From the NCBI GenBank assembly GCA_947561715.1, contig OX387199.1:935001-999000 (forward strand): a stretch of DNA of 64,000 nt, read 5' to 3'. Source of the DNA: Ascidia mentula. Taxonomy: Eukaryota > Chordata > Ascidiacea > Phlebobranchia > Ascidiidae. How positions within the stretch are numbered: position 1 is the first letter of the stretch; every line of letters starts with the position of its first letter. A model generated the notes under the pieces. That model searched no databases and was not told where the DNA came from. It was given only the letters and a program-made list of their open reading frames with translations. The position numbers and the translations under genes are program-made. Shown here piece after piece: positions 58,501-64,000 of the stretch.

Positions 58501-61500
58501 GCTACATACATTCGCAATACTCGTAAATATATTACATTCATTGTTGTTTTAACACCATTGGGAAAAGCTGTTAAATATTCGAGGTTTTGTGAACTTAAAC
58601 CGGCAAATTTCTATCCCCTATGTTAGGGCCTAATGCAGTGTTTCCCAATCAGTGGTACGCGAGCACCTTTCTGTGATTTGTGGGTATATTTCGAATTCAA
58701 AAAATCGTAAGTGATCTCAAAATGTTTGTTACTTCATCCCCAAGGTTACTTCGTAACATTCATCTGGGTGGTACGCGTCTGCGAATCCCTGGGCAGCATT
58801 TATGTGGCGAAAGGCATGAAAGAACGACTCCTCCGTTGCTTAAGACTGCATAATATGCGTGCCGTTGAAGCATAGATTTTGCAATCACTGTAACTGCTGT
58901 TAACGGTCAAGCAAGCTAACAACGCTAAATGTGTGGACACACTTTGTCCCACCACGCTTAAATCTTCCAGCCTTAGTTAAAGTTACGTGACAAACCGGGA
59001 TTGTGGCAACTATAGGTGGCACGCGTTAAAATTATTTTACCTCCAAATGGTACGCGACCACAAAAAGGTTGGGAATCATAGGTGTAAGGTATATTTTTTT
59101 ATCAAATTATTGTGCTGAGATTAAACCACTGATCACATTCAATACGGCAATCTTTGCCAAACATCTTAAAGTATCGAAGTTGTTGGGAAGTTAAAAGGAC
59201 ATGCTGTACCGTTGAAAATATCTTTGACGTGTTAAATGATGCACAATGGTGAATGTTCTAAGTCATCAGATGACACTATGTGCATTATAGATGTGTTTTG
59301 TACAGGTCTGACTCTTCCTACACTTTCCACCATCCCACTCTTCCTACTGACAGACGTCGCAATAACGATTCGTCATCTGTTGTTCAACCAGAGCTGGTCG
59401 TGTCCGCAAAATACCTTGTAGTGTTTTTCTTCCGGGCTAATTGTCGTCGTGTTAAGCCTGGCTAAGTTTTTAGTTAATGTCCCGGAGGTGAGATATGGTA
59501 AGATACGTTGTTCAACACTTTGTTCACTCAACCACATCTTTTTCACTTCACCACATCTTGTTTGTTAATATGGAAGTTGCGTTTGCATAATTAAAAGTAA
59601 ACCTCACATTGTCCTTGTTGTGGTGCTTCGCGTGACAAATATTGTATTTTATCGCAGGGCAAAATGTATCTATTTTTATTAATGTGGTTGGGTTTGATAA
59701 CCTCTAGACAATTTACCCCCGCTATTAATTTTGAAGCAAGTTGTTGTACTCGATAAAGATGGGATATTTAGTGAATTCTACACTGGCCAAAATGATACAA
59801 CGACAACCAGGCCCATCACAAGTTAAAATGTCCATATTAGGATAGGGGCGTTAACGGTAGTCACATGAGTGATGCTTGCTTTGGCATGTGACAAATATTT
59901 ACAACCCATGCAGTAGCAAACAACCTACAGTGGAAGGTGTCGTGTAGGCTGAACCACATATTGACGCGGGAATTTCTCTTTTTACTTCCTCGTGTGTGAT
60001 GAAAGCGCTGTTTGTGATATTACAAGCTACATACAATATTCAAGGTTTTTGTACTTAAACCGGCAAATTTCTATCCCCTATGTTAGGGTCTAATGCAGTG
60101 TTTCCCAACCAGTGGTACGTAAGTACTTTTCCGTGATTTGCGGGTATATTTCGAATTCAAAAAATCGTAAGTGATCTCAAAATGTTTGTTACTTCATCCC
60201 CTAGGTTACTTCGTAACACTCAACTAGGTGGTACGCATCTGCGAGCTTCTGGACAGCATTTATGTGGCAAAACGCCATAAAAAACGAATTCTCCGTTGCT
60301 TAAGACTGCATAATATGCGTGCCGTTGAAGCAAAGATTTTTCAATCACTGTAACTGCTGTTAACGGTCAAGCAAGCTAACAACGCTAAATGTGTGGACGC
60401 GCTTTGTCCCACCACGCTTGAATCTACCAACCTTAGTTAAATCACGTGACAAACCGGGATTGTGGCAACTAGCTTGTACAAATTGATTTACCTCCGAATG
60501 GTACGCAACCACAAAAAGGTTGGGAATCACAGGTGTATAGGGATATTTTTTTGTCCAATTATCGTGCTGAGATTAAACCACTGATCACTTTTAATACGGA
60601 AATCTTTGCCAAACATCTTAAAGTATAGAAGTTGTTGGGAAGTTAAAAGGACATGCTGTACCGTTGAAAATATCTTTGACGTGTTAAATGATGCACAATG
60701 GTGAATGTTTTAAGTCATCAGATGACACTATGTGCATTATAGATGTGTTTTTTACAGGTCTCACTCTTCCTACACTTTCCACCATCCCACTCTTCCTACT
60801 GACAGACGTCGCAATAACGATTCGTCATCTGTTGTTCAACCAGAGCTGGTCGTGTCCGCAAAATACCTTGTAGTGTTTTTTTTTCGGGCTAATTGTCGTC
60901 GTGTTAAGCCTGGCTAAGTTTTTAGTTAATGTCCCGTAGGTGAGATATCGTAAGATACGTTGTTCAACACTTTGTTCACTCAACCACATCTTTTTCACTT
61001 CACCACATCTTGTTTGTTAATATGGAAGTTGCGTTTGCATAATTAAAAGTAAACCTCACATTATCCTTGTTGTGGTGCTTCGTGTGACAAATATTGCATT
61101 TTATCGCAGGGCAAAATGTATCTATTTTTATTAATGTGGTTGGGTTTGATAACCTCTAGACAATTTACCCCCGCTTTTAATTTTGAAGTTAGGGAAGCAA
61201 GTTGTTGTACTCGATAAAGATGGGATATTTAGTGAATTCTACACTGGCCAAAATGGTACAACGACAACCAGGCCCATCACAAGTTAAAATGTCCATATTA
61301 GGATAGAGGCGTTAACGGTAGTCACATGAGTGATGCTTGCTCTGGCATGTGACAAATATTTACAACCCATGCAGTATAGCAAGCAAACTGCAGAGGAAGG
61401 TTTCATGAAGGCTGAACCACACATTGAAGTGGGAATTTCTCTTCCAACTTCCTCGGGTGTGATGAAGTCACTGTTTATGATATTACAAGCTACATACATT

Positions 61501-64000
61501 CGCAATACTCGTAAATATATTACATTCATTGTTGTTTTAACACCATTAGGAAAAGCTGTTAAATATTCGAGGTTTTTGTGTACTTTGTACTTAAACCGGC
61601 AAATTTCTATCCCCTATGTTAGGGTCTAATGCAGTGTTTCCCAATCAGTGGTACGCGAGCACCTTTCTGTGATTTGTGGATCTAGTTCGAATTCAAAAAA
61701 TCGTAAGTGATCTCAAAATGCGTATTACTTCATCCTCAAGGTTACTTCGTAACATTCATCTGGGTGGTACGCGTCTGCGAATCCCTGGGCAGCATTTATG
61801 TGGCGAAAGGCATGAAAGAACGACTCCTCCGTTGCTTAAGACTGCATAATATGCGTGCCGTTGAAGCATAGATTTTACAATCACTGTAACTGCTGTTAAC
61901 GGTCAAGCAAGCTAACAACGCTAAATGTGTGGACACACTTTGTCCCACCACGCTTGAATCTTCCAGCCTTAGTTAAAGTTACGTGACAAACCGGGATTGT
62001 GGCAACTATAGGTGGCACGCGTTTAAATTATTTTACCTCCAAATGGTACGCAACCACAAAAAGGTTGGGAATCATAGGTGTAAGGTATATTTTTTTATCA
62101 AATTATTGTGCTGAGATTAAACCACTGATCACATTCAATACGGCAATCTTTGCCAAACATCTTAAAGTATCGAAGTTGTTGGGAAGTTAAAAGGACATGC
62201 TGTACCGTTGAAAATATCTTTGACGTGTTAAATGATGCACAATGGTGAATGTTTCAAGTCATCAGATGACACTATGTGCATTATAGATGTGTTTTGTACA
62301 GGTCTGACTCTTCCTACACTTTCCACCATCCCACTCTTCCTACTGACAGACGTCGCAATAACGATTCGTCATCTGTTGTTCAACCAGAGCTGGTCGTGTC
62401 CGCAAAATACCTTGTAGTGTTTTTCTTCCGGGCTAATTGTCGTCGTGTTAAGCCTGGCTAAGTTTTTAGTTAATGTCCCGGAGGTGAGATATGGTAAGAT
62501 ACGTTGTTCAACACTTTGTTCACTCAACCACATCTTTTTCACTTCACCACATCTTGTTTGTTAATATGGAAGTTGCGTATTTGCATAATTAAAAGTAAAC
62601 CTCACATTATCCTTGTTGTGGTGCTTGGTGTGACACATATTGCATTTTATCGCAGGGCAAAATGTATCTATTTTTATTAATGTGGTTGGGTTTGATAACC
62701 TCTAGACAATTTACCCCCGCTTTTAATTTTGAAGTTAGGGAAGCAAGTTGTTGTACTCGATAAAGATGGGATATTTAGTGAATTCTACACTGGCCAAAAT
62801 GGTACAACGACAACCAGGCCCATCACAAGTTAAAATGTCCATATTAGGATAGAGGCGTTAACGGTAGTCACATGAGTGATGCTTGCTCTGGCATGTGACA
62901 AATATTTACAACCCATGCAGTATAGCAAGCAAACTGCAGAGGAAGGTTTCATGAAGGCTGAACCACACATTGAAGTTGGAATTTCTCTTCCAACTTCCTC
63001 GGGTGTGATGAAGTCACTGTTTATGATATTACAAGCTACATACATTCGCAATACTCGTAAATATATTACATTCATTGTTGTTTTAACACCATTGGGAAAA
63101 GCTGTTAAACAGTCGAGGTTTTTGTGTACTTAAACCGGCAAATTTCTATCCCCTATGTTAGGGTCTAATGCAGTGTTTCCCAATCAGTGGTACGCGAGCA
63201 CCTTTCTGTGATTTGTGGGTATATTTCGAATTCAAAAAATCGTAAGTGATCTCAAAATGCGTATTACTTCATCCTCAAGGTTACTTCGTAACATTCATCT
63301 GGGTGGTACGCGTCTGCGAATCCCTGGGCAGCATTTATGTGGCGAAAGGCATGAAAGAACGACTCCTCCGTTGCTTAAGACTGCATAATATGCGTGCCGT
63401 TGAAGCATAGATTTTACAATCACTGTAACTGCTGTTAACGGTCAAGCAAGCTAACAACGCTAAATGTGTGGACACACTTTGTCCCACCACGCTTGAATCT
63501 TCCAGCCTTAGTTAAAGTTACGTGACAAACCGGGATTGTGGCAACTATAGGTGGCACGCGTTTAAATTATTTTACCTCCAAATGGTACGCAACCACAAAA
63601 AGGTTGGGAATCATAGGTGTAAGGTATATTTTTTTATCAAATTATTGTGCTGAGATTAAACCACTGATCACATTCAATACGGCAATCTTTGCCAAACATC
63701 TTAAAGTATAGAAGTTGTTGGGAAGTTAAAAGGACATGCTGTACCGTTGAAAATATCTTTGACGTGTTAAATGATGCACAATAGTGAGTGTTTTAAGTAA
63801 TCAGATGATACTGTGTGCAACATATACGTGTTTTGTACAGGTCTGACTCTTCCTACACTTTCCACCATCCCACTCTTTCTACTGACAGACGTCGCAATAA
63901 CGATTCGTCATCTGTTGTTCAACCAGAGCTGGTCGTGTCCGCAAAATACCTTGTACTGCTTTGTTTTTCATTTTTCCGGGCTAAATGTTGTCGTGTTAAG
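52591..64000. repeat. Higher-order tandem array of about 1.46- and 1.53-kb units
   Basis: Using ATGTCCATATTAGG as the unit mark, units begin at 52591, 53284, 54810, 56271, 57799, 58301, 59828, 61289 and 62835, and the array runs off the window. Type B units (53284, 56271, 58301, 61289, 62835) are 1526-1546 bases. Type A units (54810, 59828) are 1461 bases and lack about 67 bases around CATTCGCAATACTCGT. The unit at 57799 is a type A copy cut to 502 bases; the first unit is cut to 693. Units of the same type are nearly identical. The pattern B-A-B-A'-B-A-B-B fits amplification of a roughly 2,988-base dimer with unequal exchange. Confidence 0.95.
53619..54073. mobile_element. hAT-MITE-like segment embedded in each array unit (example copy)
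   Basis: The left end CAGTGTTTCCCAATCAGTGG and the right end GGTTGGGAATCATAG are imperfect inverted repeats of the type seen at hAT element ends. The inner TGGTACGC blocks are also inverted (GGTACGCGAGCAC versus TGGTACGCAACCAC). Equivalent segments recur in the other units (for example from 55078, 56608, 58066, 60096, 61633 and 63172). No clear 8-bp target duplication remains. The element probably inserted before amplification. Confidence 0.5.

Noticed and set aside
56266-63075. 81-codon minus-strand ORF in type B array units
   Set aside because: It is present only because units were recently copied, it is disrupted by the 67-base deletion in type A units, and it has no recognisable content.

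Overview
The window is animal nuclear DNA. It is AT-rich, with spliced genes whose introns run from about 40 bp to 1 kb, and it carries tRNA-derived SINE copies, foldback MITEs, DNA transposons, a minisatellite and a long tandem array. The gene set (ANKAR-like, CIN85/CD2AP-like, TIPRL), short introns, a composite SINE and possible spliced-leader acceptors suggest an invertebrate chordate, most likely an ascidian such as Ciona. That assignment is inference. All gene models were assembled by hand from GT/AG sites and codon phase.

Layout: (1) 811-7693, minus strand: a 16-exon gene for a 918-residue ankyrin + armadillo protein (ANKAR-like). (2) 7694-11793: intergenic, with a foldback MITE, a long perfect hairpin and a dense cluster of CGTCA motifs. 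(3) 11794-21412, minus strand: a 17-exon CIN85/CD2AP adaptor gene (three SH3 domains, proline-rich middle, C-terminal coiled coil). (4) 22486-23848, plus strand: TIPRL (TIP41-like), head-to-head with the adaptor gene. (5) 24802-28999 and 35639-39272, plus strand: two paralogous cassettes, each of three small unrecognised genes (called a, b and c here) in the same order. Their introns are all phase 1 and each start codon has an acceptor-like site just upstream. A truncated third copy of gene a lies at 43944-44262. Cassette I has a minisatellite (26481-27071) between b and c, and b1 has lost its splice acceptor. (6) 29000-35638 and 39273-46451: repeat-rich DNA with a Harbinger transposase pseudogene, a 2.1-kb TTAA-flanked piggyBac-like element, a decayed Ty3/gypsy fragment, SINEs and MITEs. 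(7) 46452-48459, plus strand: a ZU5-UPA protein gene with the His-Phe-Ser motif used for autoproteolysis in PIDD1 and in the NLRP1/CARD8 FIIND. A decayed partial paralogue follows at 49749-51950. (8) 52591 to the window end: a higher-order tandem array of about 1.46-kb and 1.53-kb units, each holding a hAT-MITE-like segment.

The first three genes are conserved: a probable ciliary or structural repeat protein, an endocytic/actin adaptor and a PP2A-pathway regulator. The most novel material is the duplicated a-b-c cassette and the ZU5-UPA gene downstream of it. Both are built from short phase-1 exons encoding charged, helix-forming N-termini. I cannot name a function for a, b or c.
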